Below are positions 39,500 through 48,802 of a stretch of 64,000 nucleotides of DNA, one piece after another. The stretch comes from Microbacterium esteraromaticum (lineage in GTDB: Bacteria; Actinomycetota; Actinomycetes; Actinomycetales; Microbacteriaceae). Position numbers and translations under genes: made by a program. The notes under the pieces are model-generated. The model worked only from the letters and a program-made list of their open reading frames with translations, searched no databases and was not told the origin of the DNA. How positions within the stretch are numbered: position 1 is the stretch's first letter; each line of letters begins with the position of its first letter. The stretch lies in contig NZ_JAEMWU010000002.1 in assembly GCF_017303215.1 (NCBI RefSeq), positions 248,001 to 312,000 of the forward strand, read 5' to 3'.

Positions 39500-40459
39500 A
39501 TGTCGAGCGACGAAACGCCGAACGTCCCCACCACTCGCAACTCGCGCGACGCGGTGCGGAACAAAGCACAGCAGGTGCGAGCTCAGCAATCCCGAGCCCG
39601 TGTGATGCGACGAATCATCATCGGAGTCGTCGCGATCGTCGCGGTGGGCTCGATCGGCACTGCTGTCGCGTACACCGTCGGCTCTTCGATCTCGAAGCCG
39701 GAGCTGAGCCCGCTCGGAATGGATGCTGACGGCGTGACGGTCAGTGATGTCACCCTGGCCCCAGGCGACGGTGCCACGCCGACGCCGGAGGCGACTGCCT
39801 CCGAGGCAGGGAACACGGCCACGCCGACACCGGACCCGACCGAGACCGCCAGCGGTCCGACTGAGATCCACGTGTACGTGGACTACCTCTCCGCGGCAGC
39901 ATCCGAGTTCGAGCGCGCCAACGCGCGGCAGCTCGCCACCTGGATCGAGCAGGGCGCGGTGACTGTCACGTACCACCCGGTGGCGATGCTGACGGCGAGC
40001 TCGAACGGCACCAAGTACTCGTTGCGCGCTGCCTCGGCGGCCGCGTGCGTCGCCACCTACTCGCAGGATCAGTTCTACGACTACAACCACGAACTGCTCA
40101 CCGACCAGCCTGAGATCGACACCGACGGGCGCACTGATATGCAGCTGGCCGACCTGGCCGTCGCCGTCGGCGTGGAGAACCCCAAGCAGGTGCGCGAGTG
40201 CATTGAGCAACAGGACTTCGTGAAGTGGGCGAAGGGCGCGACCACGCGTGCGTTGGAAGGCCCGCTTCCCGGCTCGAAGGACCTCAAGCTCACCAACGAG
40301 GCGCTCGTCGTCGTCGAGGGCAAGGCGTACGTGGGTGCGATGGGGGATCCGGCCGAGTTCTCGCAGTTCGTGCTGACCACGGCCAGCGACCAGTACTTCG
40401 GGGCGACTCAGCCCACCCCGACGCCCACGCCGGTGCCGACCACCACCCCCACGTCCTGA
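39500..40459 (+). CDS. DsbA/thioredoxin-fold membrane-anchored protein lacking CxxC
   Basis: This 319-residue protein has a cytoplasmic basic N-terminus, a membrane helix at about 36-60, a Pro/Thr-rich linker (about 95-118), and a DsbA-like domain starting EIHVYVDYLSAAASEFERAN. At the place where DsbA-like proteins have CPxC, this one reads SAAA. The usual cis-proline segment (TPTV) reads NEAL. It therefore cannot act as a thiol oxidoreductase by the usual mechanism. The C-terminus is a PTPTP repeat. The ATG at 39500 follows AGAGGAA. A structural or binding role is possible. Confidence 0.82.
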   Translation: MSSDETPNVPTTRNSRDAVRNKAQQVRAQQSRARVMRRIIIGVVAIVAVGSIGTAVAYTVGSSISKPELSPLGMDADGVTVSDVTLAPGDGATPTPEATASEAGNTATPTPDPTETASGPTEIHVYVDYLSAAASEFERANARQLATWIEQGAVTVTYHPVAMLTASSNGTKYSLRAASAAACVATYSQDQFYDYNHELLTDQPEIDTDGRTDMQLADLAVAVGVENPKQVRECIEQQDFVKWAKGATTRALEGPLPGSKDLKLTNEALVVVEGKAYVGAMGDPAEFSQFVLTTASDQYFGATQPTPTPTPVPTTTPTS

Positions 40460-40514
40460 CGCCGGATGCGGCCACTCGCCGCGTGGTGACTATGCTTGTC
40501 ACGGTCACCTGTCC

Positions 40515-40590
40515 GCCGACTTGGCGCAATTGGTAGCGCACCGTACTTGTAATACGGGGGTTACGGGTTCGAGTCCCGTAGTCGGCTCCA
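40515..40590 (+). tRNA. tRNA-Thr (anticodon TGT)
   Basis: Acceptor GCCGACT pairs with AGTCGGC, anticodon stem CCGTA/TACGG with loop CTTGTAA, T-arm TACGGG TTCGAGT CCCGTA-type, and the CCA end is encoded (40588-40590). A -10-like TATGCT lies near 40490. Confidence 0.96.
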
Positions 40591-40597
40591 CGAAAAA

Positions 40598-40636
40598 GAG
40601 TCCGCACGAACCGGCACTGCCGGTTCGGGCGGACTC
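40598..40636. terminator. Bidirectional terminator after tRNA-Thr
   Basis: Stem GAGTCCGC (40598-40605) / GCGGACTC (40629-40636), continued by CGAACCGGCA / TGCCGGTTCG around a single-base loop. It also serves the convergent peptidase gene. Confidence 0.82.
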
Positions 40637-40695
40637 TCGGTGTTTCCGGGGCTCTGTTCGGTGTTCCGTTGAGCTCGCAGTCGAGTCCGCGGGGG

Positions 40696-41841
40696 TCAGA
40701 CCACCGGCGGTTGCGTCGGCCAGCCGCCTACCGCGCCGGAATCGGTGAAGTACCCGGTGTAATCGACGTGCGGGATGTTGTGCCAGATCATCGGGTCGGT
40801 GTTCCAGATGCTGCCGTCCGCCAGGCCCGCGAGCAGCGCCTCGACGCCCTGGACGTTCTGTTTGATCGCCTTGCCTCGGCTCTTCTGCCCGATGGAACCG
40901 CCGTAGGTCTCGAAGAACACCATCGGGTGGCTGTGTCCCGTGGGGTTGAGACCGTTGTAGTCCAGACCCAGCATCACGGCCGAAGCGACACCGCCCTTGA
41001 TGTCGATCTCGTATGACCCGACACTGTAGCGGTCGATGTTGATGTAGCCGTACTGCTGCAGCGCGTCGTACACATGCCCCTGCAGCCGGCGCGTCGAGAT
41101 GTCGTACTCTCCTCCGAGGATGCCGGGAAGCGTGGGGCCGCTGGGCGCCAGCGAGATCCCGAGCGACATCGTGATCGGTTCGTCGGAGTCGTCGTACTTG
41201 AGCCCCTGGTGGTGGATGTCGAGGCCGACGTCGGGCTTGACCTGAGTCCAGTACGTGTACCAGGCGAGCGATTCCTTGGCGGCGAAGCCGGTCGGCGACC
41301 AGTCCCGGTTGAGGTCGATACGCCGCTCGCTGCCGTCCTGCAGCACCGTGTGCCGAATGTACAGCTCCGAACCGTCGGGGTTGTACATCGGGATCACATG
41401 CAGGGTGAGGTTCTCTCGCACGGCCTTCCACAGCGGGGAGCCGCTGGACCCCGCCGCCTTGAGGATGGCGAGCAGTGTGTCGGGGCCGTACGGTTCGTTG
41501 CCGTGGATGCGTCCCTGCAACCACACGGAAGTCGGTCCGGTACCGACCGTCGCGACGTAGAGCTCGCGCCCGGCCTCGCTGAGCCCGGGCGAGATGCCGA
41601 GCCCGGAGAGCGTGTGCACCTGCACGGCACCCTTCGAAGTCTTTTGGATGCTGCTGAGGGCCTGGACGACATCGTCATAGGTCATCAGCGCGTCGCGGGG
41701 CGGGAAGGGGCCGGGCTCGGGGAATGACCCGGCGGCGATGGCCGGCTGGGTGGCCAGCAGGGGGAGTGCTGCCGCCAGCGGCGCGGCTGCCAGCAATTGG
41801 CGTCGGGTGAGAGAGAACGGGGGGCGTCGATCCTGCATCAC
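40696..41841 (-). CDS. Secreted M14 zinc carboxypeptidase with Tat signal
   Basis: This 381-residue exported peptidase has a twin-arginine signal SLTRRQLLAAAPLAAAL and a cleavage-like AIAAGS near residue 37. Zinc ligands are HGNEPYG (HxxE) and the downstream histidine in LDIHHQG. The substrate-binding RIDLNRDW and the catalytic glutamate region VFFETYGG are present. The fold and motifs match M14 carboxypeptidases. The specificity cannot be read. It is convergent with tRNA-Thr and shares its terminator. Confidence 0.9.
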   Translation of the reverse strand: MMQDRRPPFSLTRRQLLAAAPLAAALPLLATQPAIAAGSFPEPGPFPPRDALMTYDDVVQALSSIQKTSKGAVQVHTLSGLGISPGLSEAGRELYVATVGTGPTSVWLQGRIHGNEPYGPDTLLAILKAAGSSGSPLWKAVRENLTLHVIPMYNPDGSELYIRHTVLQDGSERRIDLNRDWSPTGFAAKESLAWYTYWTQVKPDVGLDIHHQGLKYDDSDEPITMSLGISLAPSGPTLPGILGGEYDISTRRLQGHVYDALQQYGYINIDRYSVGSYEIDIKGGVASAVMLGLDYNGLNPTGHSHPMVFFETYGGSIGQKSRGKAIKQNVQGVEALLAGLADGSIWNTDPMIWHNIPHVDYTGYFTDSGAVGGWPTQPPVV

Positions 41842-41896
41842 TTGCTCCTATGTCGTCATTGACGGGGGATGGGGCCAGTGTGGCAGCAGCCTGTCA

Positions 41897-42523
41897 TCAC
41901 AGGCAAGGGTCGGGAGTGATCTCGATCCGCTCGCTGACAGTCATCGCAGCGGCGACCGCGCCCTCGACGATCTCGCCGCCCGGGTGCGGCGTCAGCAGCC
42001 ACTCCTCGGCGAAGCCCGGGGCGATCAGGAGCGGCATGCGATCGTGGACATGCTGCAGATGCGCCGCGGCGGGTTGGGTGATGATGCTGTAGCAGGTGTA
42101 GTCGGCGCCGTCGGCCGTGCGGCCGGGGCGGGTCACCGCGGCCAGCCCCAGAAGATCCCCTCCTGCCGTGGCGAAGTGCTGCCAGACGCGTGACGGTTTG
42201 GCCATCTCGCGCCAGTACGAGACAGGGACGATCGCGCGCGCAGGGAGCGCACCGCGGGTGCCCGCGAGACGCTCGCAGCGGGTGTTGATCGACGCGAAGC
42301 TCGCCGGAGCGCCGTTCACCAGGTATCCCCACCAGGCCAGCTCCATTGTGTCGGGGCCGGTGAGGATCGGGTTCAGATTGCGCAGGTTCTTGCCGGTGGG
42401 GCGCAGCACCTCATCTGCATTGCCCGCCGCCCACGAACGCAGCCCGTCGAGCACCGCCGCGTCGACCGCAGCCCGGTACTCGCTGTCGTCGAATCTCGGA
42501 TCCAGCCCGTAGCTCGCGCACAT
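41897..42523 (-). CDS. SOS response-associated peptidase (SRAP/HMCES/YedK)
   Basis: This 208-residue protein crosslinks to abasic sites in single-stranded DNA. The catalytic cysteine is residue 2 (MCASYGLDPRF), so the initiator Met must be removed. Also visible are the asparagine-containing INTRCE, the WREMAKP region and the histidine in HVHDRMPLLI. The N-terminal part differs from YedK in sequence, but the order of motifs is kept. TACGCT (42535-42530) lies 6 nt before the ATG at 42523, which fixes the start and suggests a leaderless message. Confidence 0.9.
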   Translation of the reverse strand: MCASYGLDPRFDDSEYRAAVDAAVLDGLRSWAAGNADEVLRPTGKNLRNLNPILTGPDTMELAWWGYLVNGAPASFASINTRCERLAGTRGALPARAIVPVSYWREMAKPSRVWQHFATAGGDLLGLAAVTRPGRTADGADYTCYSIITQPAAAHLQHVHDRMPLLIAPGFAEEWLLTPHPGGEIVEGAVAAAMTVSERIEITPDPCL

Positions 42524-42584
42524 GGCCTCAGCGTAGACCGGGCATCCGACATCACGGTCGTCCGGCTCGGATAAGGTTGCCAGG

Positions 42585-43520
42585 ATGACCGAGACCCGAC
42601 GCATGCCCGCCTGGATCGCCCTCGGCGGGGCCGTGGCGATCGGCGTCATGACCGCCGTACAGGCGCGCATCAACGGGGTGCTCGGCGTGCGGCTCGACGA
42701 CGGCATCATCGCCGGGTTCGTGTCGTTCGCGGTCGGGCTCACCGCGCTGCTGATCGTCGTGCCGCTGATCCCATCGGCCCGCGCGGGCGTGCGACGCCTG
42801 TGGCAGGGCATCCGCTCACGAACCATTCCGTTCTGGATGCTGCTCGGAGGCATGTGCGGCGCCCTCACGGTCTCGACGCAGGGCCTTGTCGCCGGTGTGC
42901 TTGGCGTGTCGCTGTTCACCGTCGGCGTCGTGGCCGGGCAGACCATTCACGGTCTGGTGCTCGACCGCATCGGCTTCGGGCCGTCCGGTGTCATCGCCGT
43001 CACGCCGGGTCGGGTCTTGGGAGGAGCACTCGCGCTCGCCGCCGTCGCCATTTCGCTGGGCGGCGATGTACTGGCCAGCGCCCCGCTGTGGCTCCTGCTG
43101 CTGCCGTTCGCCGCGGGGGCCGGCATTGCCTGGCAGTCGGGGGCGAACGGGCGGCTCGCGCGTGCGACGGCGTCGCCGATCACGGCCACGCTGATGAGCT
43201 TCACCGCAGGAACCGTCGTGCTGGCGCTCGCCGCGGGGCTCAGTGTCGCCGTCACCGGCATGCCCGCGGCGCTCCCCGCAGAACCCTGGTTGTACGTCGG
43301 CGGTCTGCTCGGCTTCGTCTACATCCTGCTCGGGGCCTGGCTCGTGGCGCACACCGGCGTGCTGCTGCTCGGACTCGGCAGCGTGCTCGGGCAACTCGTC
43401 GCATCGGTCGTGATCGACCTCGTCTGGCCGGTCACGGGCGCGCCCGCACTGTGGCAGCTCATCGCTATGGTGGTCGTCGCGGTGGCATCCGTCGTGGTCG
43501 CGCTGCCCCGCCGGCGCTGA
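42585..43520 (+). CDS. DMT-superfamily transporter (DUF606/YdcZ)
   Basis: This 311-residue membrane protein has ten predicted helices arranged as two repeats of the DUF606 domain, with QARINGVLGVRLDDG in the first and QSGANGRLARATASP in the second. Internal duplication is usual for longer members. The substrate is unknown. TAAGGT (42572-42577) is 7 nt before the ATG. It diverges from the SRAP gene, and the two leaderless promoters are nearly back to back. Confidence 0.85.
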   Translation: MTETRRMPAWIALGGAVAIGVMTAVQARINGVLGVRLDDGIIAGFVSFAVGLTALLIVVPLIPSARAGVRRLWQGIRSRTIPFWMLLGGMCGALTVSTQGLVAGVLGVSLFTVGVVAGQTIHGLVLDRIGFGPSGVIAVTPGRVLGGALALAAVAISLGGDVLASAPLWLLLLPFAAGAGIAWQSGANGRLARATASPITATLMSFTAGTVVLALAAGLSVAVTGMPAALPAEPWLYVGGLLGFVYILLGAWLVAHTGVLLLGLGSVLGQLVASVVIDLVWPVTGAPALWQLIAMVVVAVASVVVALPRRR

Positions 43521-43529
43521 GCGACCCGG

Positions 43530-44156
43530 TCAGTCCTTCTTCGACTTCTTCTTGTGCTTTTTCTTCTTCGACTTCTTCTTGTCCGTCGAGGTGGGCGGCT
43601 GCTCGTCGCCTTCGTGGCCAGCGTCGGGCATCCGCGTGAGCACGGTGTCGACGTCGACGGGCTTGCGCCGTCCCGCGCTCTTGCCCTCCGGCTTCCCGCC
43701 GACGTAGAGCCAGCCCAGCAGCTCCTCGTTCTCGTGCAGTCCGTGCGCCCGCGCGACGGCCTCGGCCCGTGTGAGCCCACCCGTGCGCCAGATCACACCC
43801 CAGCCGGCCTCATCGAGAAGCAGGCTGAGGGTGTGTGCGACGCCCGAGGCGACGGCCTCTTGCTCCCAGCGAGGCACCTTGTCGGTCTTGCGGTATGAGG
43901 CGACGATCGCGATCAAGAGCGACGCGCGCAGCGGTTTCGTCGACGGCTTGTCGTCGCCGGCTGCCTCGGCCAGCGCCGCTCCGAGTGTCAGACGATCGTC
44001 TCCGCGCAGCTCGATCAGCCGCCACGGGCGCAACGACGAGTGATCGGCGACCCGGCCGGCGGCCTCGATCAGCGGCACCAGCTCATCACGCGTGGGCGCC
44101 GCCTCGGTGACCTTCGACCAGGAGGTGCGCGCCAGCGCCGCTTCGCGCGCGTTCAT
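43530..44156 (-). CDS. Nitroreductase family protein with lysine-rich tail
   Basis: This 208-residue FMN-dependent nitroreductase-like protein has [19 protein letters not shown] (FMN-binding segment), a central SVGVIWRTG-like region ([11 protein letters not shown]) and [13 protein letters not shown]. The C-terminus ends in a run of lysines with few other residues, [16 protein letters not shown], unusual for this family. The ATG at 44156 overlaps the msrB stop by 4 nt, so it is translated with msrB. The substrate is unknown. Confidence 0.85.
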   Translation of the reverse strand: MNAREAALARTSWSKVTEAAPTRDELVPLIEAAGRVADHSSLRPWRLIELRGDDRLTLGAALAEAAGDDKPSTKPLRASLLIAIVASYRKTDKVPRWEQEAVASGVAHTLSLLLDEAGWGVIWRTGGLTRAEAVARAHGLHENEELLGWLYVGGKPEGKSAGRRKPVDVDTVLTRMPDAGHEGDEQPPTSTDKKKSKKKKHKKKSKKD

Positions 44157-44554
44157 GCGTCGGGCGTGAACGACAGCGCGACCGAGTTCATGCAGTACCG
44201 GTCGCCGGTCGGTGTGCCGAACCCGTCCGGGAAGACATGCCCGAGGTGCGATCCGCAGGCAGCGCAGCGCACCTCGGTGCGCACCATGCCCAGCGTGCGG
44301 TCCTCGATGAGTTCGACGGCCTCGGGACGCACCGACTCGTAGAAGCTCGGCCACCCGCATCCTGAGTCGAACTTGGTGCCGCTGCGGAACAGCTCCGCAT
44401 CACACGCACCGCAGGTGTACAGGCCGCTGCGACTCTCATCGAGCAGCTCACCCGTCCAGGGGCGTTCCGTGGCGGCGTTGCGCAGCACCGCGTACTGCTC
44501 CTCGCCGAGCTCGGCCCGCCATTCGGCATCGGTCTTGTTCACGCTGTACGACAT
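44153..44554 (-). CDS. msrB: Peptide methionine-R-sulfoxide reductase MsrB
   Basis: This 133-residue enzyme reduces the R epimer of methionine sulfoxide. The two zinc CxxC pairs (CGAC, CAAC), the substrate region GCGWPSFYE and the catalytic cysteine in [11 protein letters not shown] are visible. It has no signal peptide, so it is cytoplasmic. It precedes the nitroreductase gene in an overlapping pair, a plausible oxidative-stress unit. Confidence 0.96.
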   Translation of the reverse strand: MSYSVNKTDAEWRAELGEEQYAVLRNAATERPWTGELLDESRSGLYTCGACDAELFRSGTKFDSGCGWPSFYESVRPEAVELIEDRTLGMVRTEVRCAACGSHLGHVFPDGFGTPTGDRYCMNSVALSFTPDA

Positions 44555-44638
44555 GCCTCCATTCTCGCGCGTTCCTGGCGGCGCGGGGTCGTGTTCGACG
44601 TGTCGCATTGGCGGCCCTCTCCCGGTGAGAATGAAGGG

Positions 44639-45631
44639 GTGACGGATGCTGTGCGTGAACGCTTTGACCGATTCGCCCAGGCCGAGGCGCCTGGCCGCAG
44701 CGAGATGTACGCCGAGTGGGCGGCAGGGATCGCGTCGGATGCGCAGATGCAGCGGCTTCTCACCCGGATCGATCCGCAGCATCGGCAGCCACCTCTGGTG
44801 TTCGCCGTCACCCGCCTGCTCGGCGCGCCCCTCGGGGGCTACGTGGCCTGGCGCGAGTTCGTGCTCGCGCACGCCGACGACGTGGTCGCCGAATGCGAAT
44901 GCCGTACGGTGCAGGCGAACGAGCCCTTGCGTCTGGCCGCGCTGCTGCCCGCGCTCAGCGCGATCGAGGGCCGCATCGCCCTGCTCGAGCTGGGTGCTGC
45001 GGCCGGGCTGTGCCTCTACCCCGATCGGTACTCCTACCGGTACGTGGATGGCGACGGCGCGCAACGCATGCGCCTCGACCCCGACGGCGGCCCGTCATCG
45101 GTCGTACTGACCAGCGTCGTGCGCGGACCGCTCCCGCCGCTGCGGATGCCACGCATCGTCTGGCGCGCGGGCATCGATCTCGCCCCGATCAACGTGCGCG
45201 ACCCCGAGGACCGGGCGTGGATGGATGCCCTGATCTGGCCGGGGGAGCACGAGCGCGCTGCCCGTATCGCGGCGGCCATCGACATCGTCGCAGCCGACCC
45301 GCCGCTGCTCGTGGCTGGCGACGCGATCGAGCGGCTCGAGCAACTGGCATCCGCCGCGCCGCCCGACGCGACGCTCGTCATCAGCACCCCGGGCATGCTG
45401 GTCTACCTTCCCCGCGCCGAGCGGGAGACGCTGATCGATCGCATCGGCGGGATGGATGCCCGATGGATCACGATCGACCAGCCCGGTCTGCACGACGGTT
45501 GGGAACCGCCGATCAGGGTGGAGGACTTCCGCGGGTTCGCGGTCGCCCTTGACGGGCGGGTGTGTGCCGATGCCGATCCACTCGGGCGCTGGTGGGAGTG
45601 GCGTGCCGAGGGTGGGACGGATGCGACGTAG
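44639..45631 (+). CDS. DUF2332 protein
   Basis: This 330-residue conserved actinobacterial protein of unknown function starts at the GTG at 44639 ([19 protein letters not shown]). DUF2332 features are [14 protein letters not shown] and the glycine-rich [19 protein letters not shown]. The GxxGL-type segment followed by acidic residues hints at a methyltransferase-like fold, but no S-adenosylmethionine site can be proven by eye. Its stop TAG is shared with the -10 element of the next gene. Confidence 0.82.
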   Translation: MTDAVRERFDRFAQAEAPGRSEMYAEWAAGIASDAQMQRLLTRIDPQHRQPPLVFAVTRLLGAPLGGYVAWREFVLAHADDVVAECECRTVQANEPLRLAALLPALSAIEGRIALLELGAAAGLCLYPDRYSYRYVDGDGAQRMRLDPDGGPSSVVLTSVVRGPLPPLRMPRIVWRAGIDLAPINVRDPEDRAWMDALIWPGEHERAARIAAAIDIVAADPPLLVAGDAIERLEQLASAAPPDATLVISTPGMLVYLPRAERETLIDRIGGMDARWITIDQPGLHDGWEPPIRVEDFRGFAVALDGRVCADADPLGRWWEWRAEGGTDAT

Positions 45632-45640
45632 CCTGAAACC

Positions 45641-45898
45641 ATGCTCGGAGACCTCTCTGATCGCGACCGCGCGATCCTGACGCTGGAAGCGGCCTGGCCG
45701 CGGCACGGCGGCATGAAAGAGGAGACGATCCGTACGCAGCTGGGGATGAGCCCCGCACGCTATTACCAACTGCTCGGCCGGCTCATCGAGACCGAGCAGG
45801 CGCTGCAGTTCGACCCGCTGCTGGTGCGGCGGCTCCGTCGGCTACGGGACGCCCGCGGCGCGCAGCGCTCGTCTCGGATGCGGGGCTTCGTCGGCTGA
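45641..45898 (+). CDS. DUF3263 small DNA-binding-like protein
   Basis: This 85-residue protein, LSDRDRAILTLEAAWPRH, then GMKEETIRTQLGMSPARYYQLLGRL, has a helix-turn-helix-like pattern typical of DUF3263 and ends in a basic tail. TAGCCT (45629-45634) is 6 nt before the ATG, so it is probably leaderless. It precedes a LytR_C gene. The DUF3263/LytR_C pair also occurs in Mycobacterium (Rv0430-Rv0431), not far from groEL2. Confidence 0.85.
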   Translation: MLGDLSDRDRAILTLEAAWPRHGGMKEETIRTQLGMSPARYYQLLGRLIETEQALQFDPLLVRRLRRLRDARGAQRSSRMRGFVG

Positions 45899-45959
45899 CA
45901 CCGACGTCGAGCCCGGCGCTCGCTGGGGATTCACGGCAACCGCCCGCTAGCATCAAGGG

Positions 45960-46553
45960 GTGTCACAGCAGCCCCACGATCGTTTCGACGACATCCCCCG
46001 CGGCTCGGGGCGCGTCGGCGCCCACCGCGCCGAGCAGCCCGGTATGAATGCGCTGGTCGTGCTGCTCTGGTCAGCGGCCGTCGCTCTCGTGCTCATCGTC
46101 GCCGGTATCTTCGCAGCCCTCGTCATGATGGATCGCATCTCGTTCGGGCCGGGGGATTCCTCGCCTTCTGCGTCGCAGAGCGAGGAAGGGACGGCGGCCG
46201 AGATCGACACGTCGTACCGTGTGCTGATCCTCAACGCGACCTCGCAAGAGGGGCTCGTTGCCGCGGCCGAGGAGGCGCTGCAGGCGCAGGGGTGGGCGCA
46301 GGGCGACGTGTTCGGCAGTGACAGGGCCAGCGAAGAGTTCGAGACCACGACGGTGTTCTACGTCGACGACGCCGACGAGGCGGCCGCGCTCGGCGTGGCC
46401 GAGGTGATCGGCGGTGCTGCCGTGCAGCAGAGCGACTTCTACGCAGACTTCAACGACAGCGAACACCCACAGCTGACGGTCGTGTTGGGAACGGACCGCG
46501 TGAGTGGCGGGGCCCCGTCGACCAACGAATCCGAAGACTCTCCCGCCGAATGA
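45960..46553 (+). CDS. LytR_C domain membrane protein
   Basis: This 197-residue protein has one membrane helix (about 30-53, ALVVLLWSAAVALVLIVAGI), a Ser/acidic linker, and a C-terminal LytR_C domain (about 83-180, YRVLILNATSQEGLVAAAEEAL). The domain is found at the ends of LytR-CpsA-Psr cell-wall ligases. Alone, as here, its role is unknown. TAGCAT (45948-45953) lies 6 nt before the GTG start. Confidence 0.85.
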   Translation: MSQQPHDRFDDIPRGSGRVGAHRAEQPGMNALVVLLWSAAVALVLIVAGIFAALVMMDRISFGPGDSSPSASQSEEGTAAEIDTSYRVLILNATSQEGLVAAAEEALQAQGWAQGDVFGSDRASEEFETTTVFYVDDADEAAALGVAEVIGGAAVQQSDFYADFNDSEHPQLTVVLGTDRVSGGAPSTNESEDSPAE

Positions 46554-46582
46554 TCCGTGCCGGACGCACCGGCGCCACGCGG

Positions 46583-46644
46583 CTTGCACTCTCATGGGTC
46601 GAGTGCCAAACTGGGTGTTAGCACTCGCGTACTCTGAGTGCTAA
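46583..46644. promoter_or_regulatory. Two CIRCE elements upstream of groEL (HrcA operators)
   Basis: The exact CIRCE TTAGCACTC-N9-GAGTGCTAA is at 46618-46644. A second, slightly diverged copy CTTGCACTC-N9-GAGTGCCAA is at 46583-46609. HrcA binding to both would repress groEL until heat shock. The promoter itself was not resolved. Confidence 0.93.
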
Positions 46645-48294
<1,650 letters not shown>

Positions 48295-48297
<3 letters not shown>

Positions 48298-48314
48298 TCT
48301 GATCTGATCTGATC
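48295..48314 (+). repeat. Four tandem TGATC units at the groEL stop
   Basis: TGATC is repeated four times without interruption, and the first unit contributes the groEL stop codon TGA. This is a short simple repeat with no evident function. Confidence 0.8.
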
Positions 48315-48329
48315 AGGGCCCATCGGCTC

Positions 48330-48373
48330 ACACACAGAACGCCCCCTGCTTGTGCAGGGGGCGTTCTGTGTGT
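48330..48373. terminator. Terminator after groEL
   Basis: A perfect 20-bp stem beginning ACACACAGAACGCCCCCTGC (48330-48349), with its complement at 48354-48373 and a 4-nt loop. It lies between the convergent groEL and WXG100 genes and can serve both. Confidence 0.92.
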
Positions 48374-48400
48374 CGGGCCCGCCGGCCGCTGAAACGGGCC

Positions 48401-48688
48401 TCAGCGGAACAGGCTCGCCGAGTACTGGTCCGCCTCGGCGTACTGGCTGGCGGCCGACCCGAGCGCGGTGCTGATCGACGCGAGCACTTGCTCGACGTGC
48501 ATCTGTGCGCCGCGCCACTGCTCGCCGCACTGCTGGAAGGCGTTGGCCGCGGTGCCGGTCCAGGTGGACTGCAGCTGAGTCAGTTGCGCCATCAGCGCGG
48601 TGGACTCGCTCTGCAGACGCTCCATGGTGGCGCGGGCGGCTCCGTGTGCGGCGTTGACCGCATCGGTGTCGACGGTGAAGACGGACAT
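48401..48688 (-). CDS. WXG100 family (ESAT-6-like) protein
   Basis: This 95-residue helical-hairpin protein carries the turn motif WTG in QSTWTGTAANAFQQ and a C-terminal YAEADQYSASLF. The tail resembles the YxxxD secretion signal of ESX substrates. The ATG at 48688 follows AGAGGAG. No ESX ATPase or partner WXG100 gene is near, so it is either an orphan substrate or part of a locus elsewhere. It is followed by the groEL terminator and lies next to a two-component system. Confidence 0.9.
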   Translation of the reverse strand: MSVFTVDTDAVNAAHGAARATMERLQSESTALMAQLTQLQSTWTGTAANAFQQCGEQWRGAQMHVEQVLASISTALGSAASQYAEADQYSASLFR

Positions 48689-48802
48689 GGGTTCTCCTCT
48701 CAACGGGCTTCTGACTCTAGAAGCGCGCGGCAGGGCCGAGAGGTGCCGTTCGCGGGAGCTGTGCACAACTTCCGGCATCCGCCGAATGTGCACGACGAAC
48801 CG

